This document shows positions 26,438 to 34,993 of a stretch of DNA of 64,000 nt, piece after piece. Numbering within the stretch: the first letter of the stretch is position 1; every line of letters starts with the position of its first letter. The position numbers and the translations under genes are program-made. Under the pieces are notes generated by a model, which saw only the letters and a program-made list of their open reading frames with translations, was not told the DNA's origin and made no database searches. Source of the DNA: Vibrio pomeroyi (GTDB taxonomy: Bacteria > Pseudomonadota > Gammaproteobacteria > Enterobacterales > Vibrionaceae); NCBI GenBank assembly GCA_041879425.1, contig CP090854.1:1736001-1800000 (forward strand), in the 5' to 3' direction.

Positions 26438-26794
26438 ATGCTGTTTGACCGAAAATCTGAGCCTTCAGTTGATGGCGCTGAATTATGCTCTGAGCTGACC
26501 GATTTCTTAACTGAAATTGCGAGTGAGTTTGAAAGTAAACTTGTTCCGGATTTGTCGTACATCGATGAAATGGCACATGTCGTTAACGGCATTAATATCA
26601 AAAACGTGGTCCATATGAGCGAGAATCAATATCGACTTGAGTATTCATTTGATTGGGAGCTTTTTCTAGGTTGTTCAGATAGGAACGAAACCGGTGTGGA
26701 AAATGGGCGTGTGCTGTTTATATTGGAAGGCGATAACTTCCTCAAGTTTAATTTTCCTGACAATAGCTCTCGCGATACACGTGACGAGTTTTAA
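26438..26794 (+). CDS. Hypothetical protein
   Basis: A soluble acidic protein of 118 residues with no recognised motif. Helix-rich first half (CSELTDFLTEIASEFESKLV), strand-rich second half (NQYRLEYSFDWELFLG, GRVLFILEGDNFLKFNF). AGGAG 7 nt upstream favours the ATG at 26438 over the one at 26432. Single-gene unit in the accessory region. Confidence 0.6.
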   Translation: MLFDRKSEPSVDGAELCSELTDFLTEIASEFESKLVPDLSYIDEMAHVVNGINIKNVVHMSENQYRLEYSFDWELFLGCSDRNETGVENGRVLFILEGDNFLKFNFPDNSSRDTRDEF

Positions 26795-26966
26795 TCTCGC
26801 CAGCTAGATGTTGGGTTATCAATCAATTCAAAATTTCGAATAGACCATTAACACATGGCACTTTCCTACCGAAGCATGGTCATATGCTTCGAACTATCTG
26901 TTCAGAGTACTGCGCTCGTTGCTATGACTGGCGCAAAATCAATTACCGCATTCTAAAAACGATAAA

Positions 26967-27329
26967 ATGAAAAATATGAAACCTATATTATTAGCATCAG
27001 CTTTAATGGTGTTGGTCGGCTGTTCCGATCAAGTTACGAATGAATATTCAACTTATGCAGAAGCGAAAAGCGATAACCTGTTTGATAGAGGCTGGTTGCC
27101 AGATATTCTTCCTCAGTCGACAACGAGTATCGAGGTTACCAATGACCTAGATAACAACAGTTCGAATGGTCAATTCATTATAGAAAGTGCTGCGATTGAT
27201 GGCTTTCTGACTATGGTTGAACCAACGCAGAGTGAAGACAAGTATCGTTATGTCGAAGGGATCAATGAATGGACTTTCACGATAACCGCCGAAGGGCATG
27301 TGACGTACACTTTGAGTACTCAAGAGTAG
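26967..27329 (+). CDS. Small lipoprotein, hypothetical
   Basis: A protein of 120 residues with a lipoprotein signal, MKNMKPILLASALMVLVGCS, lipobox LVGC. The mature part has one short beta-type domain (STTSIEVTNDLDNNSSNGQF, WTFTITAEGHVTYTL). It resembles short accessory lipoproteins whose role is unknown. No partner gene is seen. Preceding 170 bp hold no gene. Confidence 0.7.
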   Translation: MKNMKPILLASALMVLVGCSDQVTNEYSTYAEAKSDNLFDRGWLPDILPQSTTSIEVTNDLDNNSSNGQFIIESAAIDGFLTMVEPTQSEDKYRYVEGINEWTFTITAEGHVTYTLSTQE

Positions 27330-27447
27330 GTCACCAATCGCATTTGTTGGAATTAATTTTTGGTAACCTAATTGGAATACGGGGTATTAGCACTAACACC
27401 GCTTCTTAATCATGGACAACCAGATAAGATAGATAAAAGGAATAACA

Positions 27448-27924
27448 ATGATTACTATCGAAAGGCTTAACGACTCTCACGTAGCGTCAGTTCGCGATAT
27501 TCAGTTGGCGGATGACCAAGTGAAATTTGCGGGAACAGCCGCCGAGTTTTTGCTAGATGGCAGCGACACGACACATTTACATGTCATCAAGTCTGATAGT
27601 AACGTTGTTGGTTTCTTTAAACTCGACATCGCTTACGCTACTCACTATGAATTCTGTCCAGAGGGAAGCCTTGGATTGAGAGCGTTTGTCCTTGATAAAA
27701 ACCAACAAGGTAAGGGGCTCGGCACTGGAACAGTAAGAGCTCTGTTTCCGTATCTTAAAGCAAATTACGAAAAGTATGACTGGGTTTACTTAACGGTCAA
27801 TTGCAAGAATCCCGCAGCATTTAACTGTTATAAAAAAGGTGGCTTTGAAGATACCAATGCTCAGTATTTGGGTGGGGCTGCTGGTCCACAATTCATAATG
27901 CGTGGTGCAATTAAAGCGGGCTAA
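27448..27924 (+). CDS. GNAT family N-acetyltransferase
   Basis: A protein of 158 residues with GLRAFVLDKNQQGKGLGTGT as strand plus acetyl-CoA loop, and NPAAFNCYKKGGFED near the end. Substrate unknown. Single-gene unit. Confidence 0.85.
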   Translation: MITIERLNDSHVASVRDIQLADDQVKFAGTAAEFLLDGSDTTHLHVIKSDSNVVGFFKLDIAYATHYEFCPEGSLGLRAFVLDKNQQGKGLGTGTVRALFPYLKANYEKYDWVYLTVNCKNPAAFNCYKKGGFEDTNAQYLGGAAGPQFIMRGAIKAG

Positions 27925-27976
27925 CTAAAGCCGTCTAACTACAGCGGTCTAACAAAGAGAATTAGAAGGAAAATCG

Positions 27977-28321
27977 ATGAAAGTTCAATACCTTGAGATT
28001 GTAACCGCTGATGTAGATACCGTTTGTGCTACATATTCCCAAATCTATAACGTGAAGTTCAGTGATGCCGACATGAACCTTGGAGGCGCTCGCACTGCCA
28101 AATTATCTAACGGTGGCGTTATTGGTATCAGAGGGCCACTTCGTGAAACAGAAGAGCCTGTTGTACGCCATTACACGTTAGTTGAAGATATTCAATCAGC
28201 GGTGAATGCAGCAGAGAAACTCGGTGCTGTTGTTGCAGTACCTCCAATGGAGTTACCACGTCACGGGATGTGTGCAATTGTCATTCAAAGTGGCGTTGAA
28301 CTTGGTTTTTGGCAACTGTGA
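27977..28321 (+). CDS. VOC family protein
   Basis: A protein of 114 residues. It has two halves of the VOC fold: VQYLEIVTADVDTVCATYS and HYTLVEDIQSAVNAAEKLGA, with a closing VELGFWQL. Related entries are hydroxylase-like or glyoxalase-like and none has a clear substrate. It follows the GNAT gene by 52 bp and may be co-transcribed. Confidence 0.78.
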   Translation: MKVQYLEIVTADVDTVCATYSQIYNVKFSDADMNLGGARTAKLSNGGVIGIRGPLRETEEPVVRHYTLVEDIQSAVNAAEKLGAVVAVPPMELPRHGMCAIVIQSGVELGFWQL

Positions 28322-28387
28322 GTGGAAGGGGCTTGTAAGCCTGAATTGAGGTCATGCTGCACTCGATAAACGATTCAAGGAGGAATC

Positions 28388-29002
28388 ATGTCTATGTCAT
28401 CTGGTATTGCGTTGTTTTTCGCGATGCTCTTATCTGCCGCGATACCGGGACCTAGTGTTCTAGCCGTTGTATCTAGATCATTAAGTAATGGTCGAAAACA
28501 AGGTTTATTAGTTGTCTTAGGAGTCCTCCTTGCCGACTATATATTCATTTTCCTGGCTCTATCCGGCCTGTCTGCAATAGCAGGTGTAATGGGTGAGTTT
28601 GCCACGATAATAAAGTATGCCGGAGTTACCTATCTCTTTTGGTTGGCTTATGTCACTTGGACTTCGGATGTCAGTAAGTCGCCAAACCAATCTCACGATA
28701 CAACAACCAGAACCTCAAGCATACTTGTTGGGATATTAATGACGATCTCAAATCCCAAGGCCATGCTGTTTTACATGGGGTTCTTTCCGGCATTCATAGA
28801 TCTACAATCACTATCGACAATAGATATCGTTATGGTGTTAGGGGTATCAACGTTTTCTGTCGGTGGTGTATTGAGCATTTATGCTTGTATGGCGTCGAAA
28901 GCTCGCTTCGTTTTTCAAGGAAAGGCCGCTAAGGCGTTACTCAATAAGGTGTCGGGTGGATTTTTGGCTACCAGTGGAGTTTTGCTCGCAACAAAAGCGT
29001 GA
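28388..29002 (+). CDS. LysE/RhtB family amino-acid exporter
   Basis: A membrane protein of 204 residues with about six helices and the family signature AAIPGPSVLAVVSRSLSNGRK near the N terminus, then NPKAMLFYMGFFPAF. This family exports amino acids such as threonine, homoserine or lysine. A strong AAGGAGG lies upstream. The specific amino acid is not readable. Confidence 0.87.
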   Translation: MSMSSGIALFFAMLLSAAIPGPSVLAVVSRSLSNGRKQGLLVVLGVLLADYIFIFLALSGLSAIAGVMGEFATIIKYAGVTYLFWLAYVTWTSDVSKSPNQSHDTTTRTSSILVGILMTISNPKAMLFYMGFFPAFIDLQSLSTIDIVMVLGVSTFSVGGVLSIYACMASKARFVFQGKAAKALLNKVSGGFLATSGVLLATKA

Positions 29003-29100
29003 AGTTCTGTTTTAGGGTTATATGGTATTAATCAGAAAGGGAATTAACTTTGTGAAGAACGCTTTAAGAGTTACGGTTTTAACGTTTGTATTGGATAAAT

Positions 29101-29511
29101 ATGGAAATAAGAAAGATTTCAGCGACAGAGGTGCTTCCGGTCAGGCATCAGGTGTTATGGCCTGATAAACCGGTGTCGTTTTGTATGGTGTCAGGTGGTG
29201 AACATGCCACGCATTATGGTGCGTTTGTCGGCGAGCAATTAGTTTGTGTTGCATCCGTTTATGTTCAAAGCAACGAAGCAAGGCTGCGCAAGTTTGCTAC
29301 GTTGCCCGAATTTCAAGGGCAGGGTATTGGATCTAAAGTGATCGCATATGCCATCAAAGAGCTGCAAGCGTTCAATGTGAGTTATTTTTGGTGTGATGCT
29401 CGAACCTCTGCTTTAGGTTTTTATCAAAGGTTTGGGATGGCGGTTGAGGGAAGTGAATTCGAAAAATCGGGCGTCTCTTATTACAAAATGGCGGTTCAAT
29501 GGGGTCAATGA
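29101..29511 (+). CDS. GNAT family N-acetyltransferase
   Basis: A protein of 136 residues. RKFATLPEFQGQGIGSKVI holds the acetyl-CoA loop, and ALGFYQRFGMAVEGSEF is the conserved C-terminal part. The ATG at 29101 is preferred over an upstream TTG that would add only four residues before it. Substrate unknown. Confidence 0.84.
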   Translation: MEIRKISATEVLPVRHQVLWPDKPVSFCMVSGGEHATHYGAFVGEQLVCVASVYVQSNEARLRKFATLPEFQGQGIGSKVIAYAIKELQAFNVSYFWCDARTSALGFYQRFGMAVEGSEFEKSGVSYYKMAVQWGQ

Positions 29512-29551
29512 CTCTGGCTGATTGCGCTAGTCGTTTACCTATTTAAACTTA

Positions 29552-29580
29552 TCAACTCAACTCAACTCAACTCAACTCAA
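29552..29580 (+). repeat. Pentanucleotide tandem repeat TCAAC x5 plus TCAA
   Basis: Five perfect units plus a partial one end four bases before the AAGGGAG ribosome site of the HD gene. Such repeats change length by slippage. Confidence 0.9.
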
Positions 29581-29596
29581 GTTAAGGGAGATCATC

Positions 29597-30178
29597 GTGG
29601 AAGAGATTAAAGGCATTCTTCAATTCATGGCTGAAATCGAAAAGCTAAAGGATGTTCATCGACAAACAAAACCGGTTGGATTGGATCGATATGAAAATTC
29701 GGCTGAGCACAGTTGGCACGTCTGTTTAAGCGCGCTTATGTTGAAAGACTATGCCAACGAAGAAATTGATATTACGCGAGTGATGAAGATGCTTCTGATT
29801 CATGACCTAGGGGAAATTGACGCAGGTGACACGATAATTTACGCCAGTGAGACCGAAGAAAACAAACTCAAAGAGAGAAACTGCGTTGAGCGCTTGCTTA
29901 AATCATTGCCTAGCCATTTAAGAGCAGAGTATTTAGAACTGTGGCTTGAATTCGAAGCGGGTGAGTCACCGGAAGCCAGATTTGGTAAGGCGATCGATAG
30001 AGTGCCACCTTTGCTTCATAACATCCATGGAGGCGGTCACAGCTGGAAGAAGCACAACATATCTAAAGATAAAGTACTGACCTTTAATGGCGAGCGTATT
30101 TCTAAAGGCAGTCGTGCTCTATGGAAAGAGCTAGAAGTGCAACTTGAAGGGGCTGCGGACAAAGGGCTATTAAAGTAA
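29597..30178 (+). CDS. HD-domain phosphohydrolase (HDDC2/YfbR-like)
   Basis: A protein of 193 residues. The HD metal site is seen in SAEHSWHVC, LLIHDLGEIDAGD and the late Asp of GKAIDRVPPLL, as in HDDC2-type deoxynucleotidases. GTG start with AAGGGAG at good spacing. A pentanucleotide repeat sits directly upstream. It is a clear but distant relative of the HD gene at 21781. Confidence 0.86.
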   Translation: MEEIKGILQFMAEIEKLKDVHRQTKPVGLDRYENSAEHSWHVCLSALMLKDYANEEIDITRVMKMLLIHDLGEIDAGDTIIYASETEENKLKERNCVERLLKSLPSHLRAEYLELWLEFEAGESPEARFGKAIDRVPPLLHNIHGGGHSWKKHNISKDKVLTFNGERISKGSRALWKELEVQLEGAADKGLLK

Positions 30179-30300
30179 AAATTAACTATCTTGCCAAGTA
30201 ATGACAAAGAAGTTTCAACCTAACAACGTTTAAATTAAACTCGAGAATTCATAGTGTTACTTCAGCGTAGCAAGCCCATTGTTAAAGGAATAAGAACCAC

Positions 30301-30687
30301 ATGAAAACCACTGCTTTAGCTTTATTGTTGCTTAGTGTTTCTGGTAGTGCATTTGCAACCAATATTGAAGCGATCGATTACCAAGTGTCGGTCACTGTCG
30401 AGGATTCTGAATCAAAACTCAACTTCCCAACCTTTAAGTTCGACTCTTTCGGACAGGAAGTCTCATCTCAAACTGAAGAATGCATTTATTCGGGTGTTCT
30501 TTCTAAGCATGAAGCTAACGCTATTCTATTAGAGGCCAAAATGTCATGCGATTATGAAAATGGTGAGTCTAGTAGTGAGATGCCTGTTTTTATTCTTGAT
30601 AAAGAGGGTGGAGAAGCAAGTATCGAGCTTGGAGAAGATGAAGCAAACCTGTGGAAATATACGGTTCTAATTAAAGCGCTTAACTAA
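30301..30687 (+). CDS. Exported hypothetical protein
   Basis: A protein of 128 residues with a signal peptide (MKTTALALLLLSVSGSAFA). The mature part of ~109 residues has two Cys (ECIYSG, MSCDYE) that could form a disulfide and is otherwise strand-rich and acidic. No family recognised. Probably periplasmic. An IS200-type element lies directly downstream. Confidence 0.68.
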   Translation: MKTTALALLLLSVSGSAFATNIEAIDYQVSVTVEDSESKLNFPTFKFDSFGQEVSSQTEECIYSGVLSKHEANAILLEAKMSCDYENGESSSEMPVFILDKEGGEASIELGEDEANLWKYTVLIKALN

Positions 30688-30795
30688 ATTTCAAAAGATA
30701 CACGGTTACTCTTTTTGTTTTCAGCCCTAAACCACCTACTTCAGTAGGTGGTTATCATTCAGTTTGGCTTTGCCTGTAGTTCTACCCATGTTAAA

Positions 30796-30827
30796 TGCTC
30801 CCTTGATTTTTAGCGAAGTCAAAGAGC
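30796..30827 (+). promoter_or_regulatory. Leader hairpin before tnpA (element B)
   Basis: TGCTC-TTGA pairs with TCAA-GAGCA, burying the purine-rich AAAGAG that would serve as the ribosome site. Same arrangement as in element A with a different sequence. Confidence 0.5.
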
Positions 30828-30836
30828 ACAAATAAC

Positions 30837-31271
30837 ATGAGCAGATATAATCAAGCTTCCCACGTATTTTGGAGATGTCAATATCACATAGTGTGGACAC
30901 CAAAGTATCGATTTAGGATTTTGAAAAACAATGTAGGTAAAGAAGTTTATCGGTGTATAAACGTTTACTGTAATCAACTTGGATGTGAAGTCGTTGAATT
31001 AAACGTTCAAGTTGACCACGTGCACTTGGTAGTAAAAGTTCCGCCTAAGTTATCGATATCCAAGTTGATGGGCATATTGAAAGGCAAAATAGCTTTAAAA
31101 CTCTTTAGTAAATTTCCATATCTAAGGAGAAACAAACTCTGGGGTAACCACTTTTGGCAAAGGGGCTATTTTGTCGATAGCGTAGGGGTTAATGAAGAAA
31201 TCATTCGACGCTATGTAAGACATCAAGAGAAAAAAGAGCGCGTGGAGCAGCAGCAACTAGCGTTGGACTAA
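30837..31271 (+). CDS. tnpA: IS200-type Y1 transposase TnpA (element B)
   Basis: A protein of 144 residues with HVH in QVDHVHLVV and the catalytic Tyr in IIRRYVRHQ. It is aligned over its full length with the copy-A transposase, but with many substitutions (for example KLSISKLMGILKGKIALKLF against KLSVSSLLGVLKGRTAIRLF). So the two elements are distinct families, not recent copies. It appears intact. Confidence 0.92.
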   Translation: MSRYNQASHVFWRCQYHIVWTPKYRFRILKNNVGKEVYRCINVYCNQLGCEVVELNVQVDHVHLVVKVPPKLSISKLMGILKGKIALKLFSKFPYLRRNKLWGNHFWQRGYFVDSVGVNEEIIRRYVRHQEKKERVEQQQLALD

Positions 31272-31501
31272 ACAAAGGCCCCCTTTTAGTGGGCTCACAC
31301 AAAGCCACCTTCTTTAGAAGGTGGTAATTTACTCTGCTATTGAACACCGCAATACCAATTAAAGTAGATGCATGACACATGGTATTATTTTGTGTCTCAT
31401 TTCTTTCTAATAAAACTCTAATGGACAACAATAAGTTCGAGAACCGAGTGATAAGTTGTTAGTATGTATCAACATTTATAAATGTTAGTTGGCTTATATA
31501 A

Positions 31502-31759
31502 ATGCTTGATAATAAGTATATTAACCCCCCTTATCACTGTGAGCAATGCAACGCACTTACCCCGCACCTTGCTGTTAACGCTTCCGATGCTCAATCTAAA
31601 GCGGAAGCTGAATCTGAAAAGAAACAATGGAAACTAGGCGTGTTGATGGAGTACCTGATGACGTTATTGTTTAAAGGTGACCATAATGTTCCCGGTTTTT
31701 ATGTCGACAGTGATTATGAATACCAATGTGAAAAGTGTGGGACTAAGTCGTGGCATTGA
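31502..31759 (+). CDS. Small zinc-ribbon protein (85 aa)
   Basis: Two cysteine pairs frame the protein: CEQC near residue 13 and CEKCG near 77, with a Lys/Glu-rich helical middle (DAQSKAEAESEKKQWKLG) and a short hydrophobic part. The same layout recurs at 34672 and 40449. Function unknown. No clear ribosome site. Confidence 0.65.
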   Translation: MLDNKYINPPYHCEQCNALTPHLAVNASDAQSKAEAESEKKQWKLGVLMEYLMTLLFKGDHNVPGFYVDSDYEYQCEKCGTKSWH

Positions 31760-31828
31760 TTGGGTATGAACATTTGATGTAAATCTCATGACAATAATAA
31801 ACATGAGTCAGAAATTACAAGGGACTGT

Positions 31829-32287
31829 ATGGAAATCATATCCGAAATCGAAGTGTCCAAAAAGCAACATCAAGCCATTACCGTTCTCAGAAATAGCGCC
31901 TTCCCCGATCATCAGGTAGAGCGATCTTATTATAAACAACTCCCTCATATGCGAGCTCTGCAATACCGTGAAGGACAGCTTATCGGTTACCTTGGTCTTG
32001 ATTATCGTATGATCAATGTTGGTGACAGTGCGTACAAAGTATTAGGTGTTATTGATTTTTGTGTTGCTGAGAATGTCCGAGGCAAAGGTATTGGTACATC
32101 TATGCTGAATGAGTTGGATGAGTATGCGAAGGATAGGGATGTCGATTTCATTATTTTGATATCGGATCTACATGGTTTCTATTCCTCACAAGGCTATGTC
32201 CAAACTCCAAGCACTAACTCTTGGTTAAGGCTTCATGAGCACCTTAGTCATGGCGTAGCTGTTGAAGAGATTGATGACTATATGTAA
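31829..32287 (+). CDS. GNAT family N-acetyltransferase
   Basis: A protein of 152 residues. DFCVAENVRGKGIGTSMLNE includes the acetyl-CoA loop, and DFIILISDLHGFYSSQGYV is the next part of the fold. Substrate unknown. Single-gene unit. Confidence 0.82.
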   Translation: MEIISEIEVSKKQHQAITVLRNSAFPDHQVERSYYKQLPHMRALQYREGQLIGYLGLDYRMINVGDSAYKVLGVIDFCVAENVRGKGIGTSMLNELDEYAKDRDVDFIILISDLHGFYSSQGYVQTPSTNSWLRLHEHLSHGVAVEEIDDYM

Positions 32288-32492
32288 AGCCATTGAACGG
32301 AAATCAATGGTCTTTAGGGGATGTTGATTGGTTAGGGTACATGTACTAACGCATGATAATAAGACGCATTAGAAGGGTGATCCTCTCGGCAAACTGAGAT
32401 TTGAAACAAGTCTATACTGAGGAAGGTTACGCCACGACGTTAAGATGGCGCGATAAACGTATGTTTAATTAGGTTAAATCTCAGAGGTAACA

Positions 32493-32948
32493 ATGAAAAA
32501 ACTACTACCCCTATGCGCCATTTTACTTTCGGCATCCTTTTCAGTCGCCGCTTCTGACGGTTTGATAAAGTACCAAAGTAATTATTCAGTGAAAGAGACA
32601 GCTGACCGCTTTGAAGAGATAGCGAAAAGCAAAGGCCTGACATTGTTTGCGAGAATCGACCATCAAAAAAACGCGAGTAACGTTGACCTCGAACTTAGAC
32701 CAACTGAAGTTATTATTTTCGGTAATCCAAAAGTAGGCACGCCATTAATGCAATGTGCTCAAGATGTCGCTATTGATTTACCGCAGAAGGTATTGGTCAG
32801 TGAAGACGCGAACAAGAAAGTGTGGCTATCTTACAACGATCCGAATTACTTGCTAAACCGTCACGCGATTAACGGTTGTGATGAAGTGATTAAGAAAATT
32901 TCAGGTGTTTTAAGCAAACTGTCTGAAGCCACGATTGCAAAAAAATAA
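32493..32948 (+). CDS. Exported DUF302 family protein
   Basis: A protein of 151 residues with a signal peptide (MKKLLPLCAILLSASFSVAA). The DUF302 domain shows VKETADRFEEIAKSKGLTLF, RPTEVIIFGNPKVGTPLM and VWLSYNDPNYL, as in other bacterial members. Periplasmic. Function of the family is unknown. AGAGG precedes the ATG. Confidence 0.85.
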   Translation: MKKLLPLCAILLSASFSVAASDGLIKYQSNYSVKETADRFEEIAKSKGLTLFARIDHQKNASNVDLELRPTEVIIFGNPKVGTPLMQCAQDVAIDLPQKVLVSEDANKKVWLSYNDPNYLLNRHAINGCDEVIKKISGVLSKLSEATIAKK

Positions 32949-32977
32949 CCAAGTGAATGTAAAGCGCGAGTGCTGTT

Positions 32978-33475
32978 ATGAAGTTTTTTGAAAAGATGAT
33001 GGTGATGAGTGAAGAGAGTTGGGCTCGTCATTCGAATCCACTCAGTGTATATACTCGCGTTCCTTGCTTATCTTTGCTCTCGCTAGCCATTTGGTCGAGA
33101 GAATACATTGGTTTCTACTCCATACTCCTCATTGGCTTGGCTTTATTCTGGATTTGGTTTAACCCAAGAGCGTTTGGTGTGCCCAAAAGCACAAGCAACT
33201 GGGCATCCAAAGCGGTATTTGGTGAACGGATATACTTAGACAAAGCACGGCTCGATATCCCACAACATCATTTAAAGGTGGTTCGTGTGATTAGCACATC
33301 GATGGCACCGGGCTTGCCAATCTTGTTTTATGGTCTGTACCTCAATGACTTGTGGCTTATCGCGTTCGGCAACTTCTGGATCTTGGTACTTAAGCTGTGG
33401 TTCTTAGACCGAATGGTGTGGCTGTTTGATGATATGAAAGAGTCAAACAGTCAATTTAAGGCTTGGGAATATTAA
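32978..33475 (+). CDS. Membrane protein, hypothetical (DUF6653-like)
   Basis: A protein of 165 residues with about four membrane segments (residues ~24-35, 40-58, 107-120 and 125-142). SEESWARHSNPLSVYTR at the start and FNPRAFGVPKSTSNWASKAV in the middle are typical of a small membrane family I recall as DUF6653. Function unknown. It starts 30 bp after the DUF302 gene and may be co-transcribed. Confidence 0.65.
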   Translation: MKFFEKMMVMSEESWARHSNPLSVYTRVPCLSLLSLAIWSREYIGFYSILLIGLALFWIWFNPRAFGVPKSTSNWASKAVFGERIYLDKARLDIPQHHLKVVRVISTSMAPGLPILFYGLYLNDLWLIAFGNFWILVLKLWFLDRMVWLFDDMKESNSQFKAWEY

Positions 33476-33588
33476 CCAGCTACGTGATTCAATACGTAAC
33501 TCAAAATAATGGTAATAGGGACAACAGCTATCACTTGCTGCTGTCCGACTGTATTCATTGAGCGCTAGATTATTCTTTGATTCAAGAT

Positions 33589-33819
33589 CTAAGCTAACGC
33601 GACCACTTCATATTCGTGAATCTTCACGCTGTTGTTTTCATCAACTGAAACTAACCAAGTTTCGTTCACCACAAGCTCCACGGCTTCCCCCTTCATTGGT
33701 GAGTCTGGGTATGTGTCTGCTTTAAGCCTTACATGCAGGCTCACTTGATACTGCGAACCCAAAGGCTTGACCTCTAGTTGTTCAATTTCATGAGAACAGA
33801 TAGTCCGAGGTTCGATCTA
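33589..33819 (-). pseudogene. Gene remnant: C-terminal fragment of an unrecognised protein
   Basis: The minus-strand frame ends at TAG 33589-33591 and reads SHEIEQLEVKPLGSQYQVSL, RLKADTYPDSPMKGEAVELV and NETWLVSVDENNSVKIHEYE. The protein-like composition fits a real C-terminal domain, perhaps of an NTF2-like protein. No start codon or N-terminal part is found. The fragment ends at a TAG ~230 bp upstream, so the gene seems to have been cut. Most of the rest of 33476-34023 holds no gene. Confidence 0.4.
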
Positions 33820-33958
33820 ATTTCACTCCTAGAGCATGTTGACAATCGATTCGCAATATATAAAAGTGATCTTATGAACATGAATTTAGCGCAACTTAAC
33901 CAACGAATTATCATCATTCCTTAGGAATGGTGGGATTTTTGATGCGCTTTATTTATCG

Positions 33959-33983
33959 AACCCACCCATGAGGTGGGTTTTTC
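33959..33983 (+). terminator. Rho-independent terminator-like hairpin before the kinase gene
   Basis: AACCCACC and GGTGGGTT form an 8-bp stem with a 5-nt loop and a TTTTT tail. It has no plus-strand gene directly upstream, so it may act as an attenuator in the leader of the next gene, or be a relic. A second small hairpin, CATTCC/GGAATG, lies 30 bp before it. Confidence 0.6.
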
Positions 33984-34023
33984 GTATCTGCCTTATGGGT
34001 TTTATCTCAAAGAAGGAAGTTAT

Positions 34024-34539
34024 ATGAAGAAAATAGCGGTATTTGGTAAGCCTGGTAGTGGTAAATCTACCGTCAGTAAAGCAATCGCAGCCGCAACTGG
34101 CGTAGAGCTTCACCAATTAGACTCCATCGTTTATAAAGCGAATGGCGAGTTCGTTGATAGTGCTGAGTTTGAACAAGCACACGAGAGCATACTGAGTTCC
34201 GACAGTTGGATCATCGATGGCTTTGGCCCGCTAGACTCGTTTAACAAGCGCTTAGACGCGGCAGATACTTTGGTTTATATCGATCTTCCTTATCCGCTGA
34301 GCTATTGGTTCGTGACCAAACGTATGCTGAAAGGCTTGTTTGTGAAACCAGAAGGTTGGCCTGAAGGCAGTTCAGTTGTGAAAGGGACGATACAAAGTTA
34401 CAAGACACTAAAACTGTGCCCTAAATTTTGGAATGAAGACTTCAGATCACGCTTAGAATTACGAGCCAAAGATAAAGAAGTACACATCATCACAAGCGTA
34501 ACTGAGCTAAACAACTTTGTGCGCCAACACGTTGGTTAA
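34024..34539 (+). CDS. P-loop kinase, adenylate-kinase-like topology protein
   Basis: A protein of 171 residues with Walker A FGKPGSGKST at residues ~7-16, then LHQLDSIVYK, SWIIDGFGP and TLVYIDLPYPLSYW. This pattern is that of FlaR-like/topology-modulation P-loop kinases, whose substrates are mostly unknown. GAAGGAAG precedes this ATG, so a 17-codon upstream extension is rejected. Confidence 0.82.
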   Translation: MKKIAVFGKPGSGKSTVSKAIAAATGVELHQLDSIVYKANGEFVDSAEFEQAHESILSSDSWIIDGFGPLDSFNKRLDAADTLVYIDLPYPLSYWFVTKRMLKGLFVKPEGWPEGSSVVKGTIQSYKTLKLCPKFWNEDFRSRLELRAKDKEVHIITSVTELNNFVRQHVG

Positions 34540-34569
34540 TAAGTAGAAAACCAAGATCACACTTGAGCA

Positions 34570-34660
34570 TTTCGATTTGCGAACAACTTTATAAAATGTA
34601 TCGATTTAGTTCAACGTGTGGCATATTTGCCATGCGTTGGATTTTTGTGATGGGCAAAGG
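34570..34660 (+). repeat. Possible attC remnant
   Basis: GAACAACTTTATAAAATG, then AGTTCAACGTGTGGCATATT, recalls the left half of the local attC sites (AACAAACTG..., CAACGCGTGGCATTT). The right half is not recognisable. A weak call. Confidence 0.3.
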
Positions 34661-34671
34661 CGATAGATATT

Positions 34672-34896
34672 ATGTATGGAAGCGAACAAACAAGAGCGTT
34701 CTGTTGTAACTGCAAAGAACTGACTCTGCACAAGTACACTATGTTCAGTAACCAAGCCGAAAAATCGCCACAAAATGAAAAGAAACCAGGGTTGCTTGGA
34801 ATGATTTTATCGTCGCTAACTTCAAGTGGCGGAAACGGTGACTATAAATGTATAAAGTGTGGAACCAATTTACGTACACCAGACAACCTAGACTGA
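34672..34896 (+). CDS. Small zinc-ribbon protein (74 aa)
   Basis: CNCKE at the start and CIKCG near the end frame a Gly/Ser-rich middle with a short hydrophobic stretch (GLLGMILSSL). The first cysteine pair is followed by LTLHKY, as TPHL and ETQHV follow it in the relatives at 31502 and 40449. Function unknown. Confidence 0.62.
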   Translation: MYGSEQTRAFCCNCKELTLHKYTMFSNQAEKSPQNEKKPGLLGMILSSLTSSGGNGDYKCIKCGTNLRTPDNLD

Positions 34897-34913
34897 GTTT
34901 GGTTTATACAAAT

Positions 34914-34944
34914 AAAAACGGGAAGACCCCAATGATCTTCCCGT
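34914..34944 (-). terminator. Terminator for the SEC-C gene (minus strand)
   Basis: ACGGGAAGA and TCTTCCCGT form a perfect 9-bp stem. Read on the minus strand it ends in TTTTTATTT. Confidence 0.75.
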
Positions 34945-34993
34945 CAGGTATTGCTTAACTCATCGTGCTATTGGCAGTTTGAGTAAGAAGCGC

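Larger units (their letters stand above)
30722..31333 (+). mobile_element. IS200-type element (tnpA only), copy B
   Basis: About 610 bp with a left-end hairpin AACCACCTACT/AGTAGGTGGTT (30729-30752), one Y1 transposase gene and a right-end hairpin CCACCTTCT/AGAAGGTGG (31305-31324). It is related to but clearly different from copy A, both in its ends and in its protein. The insertion is intergenic. Outer limits are estimates. Confidence 0.85.

Noticed and set aside
30221..30283. ACCTAACAACGTTTAA … CATTGTTAAAG, a possible short attC
   Set aside because: The inner boxes of the local attC type are absent and the final core does not fit GTTRRRY.
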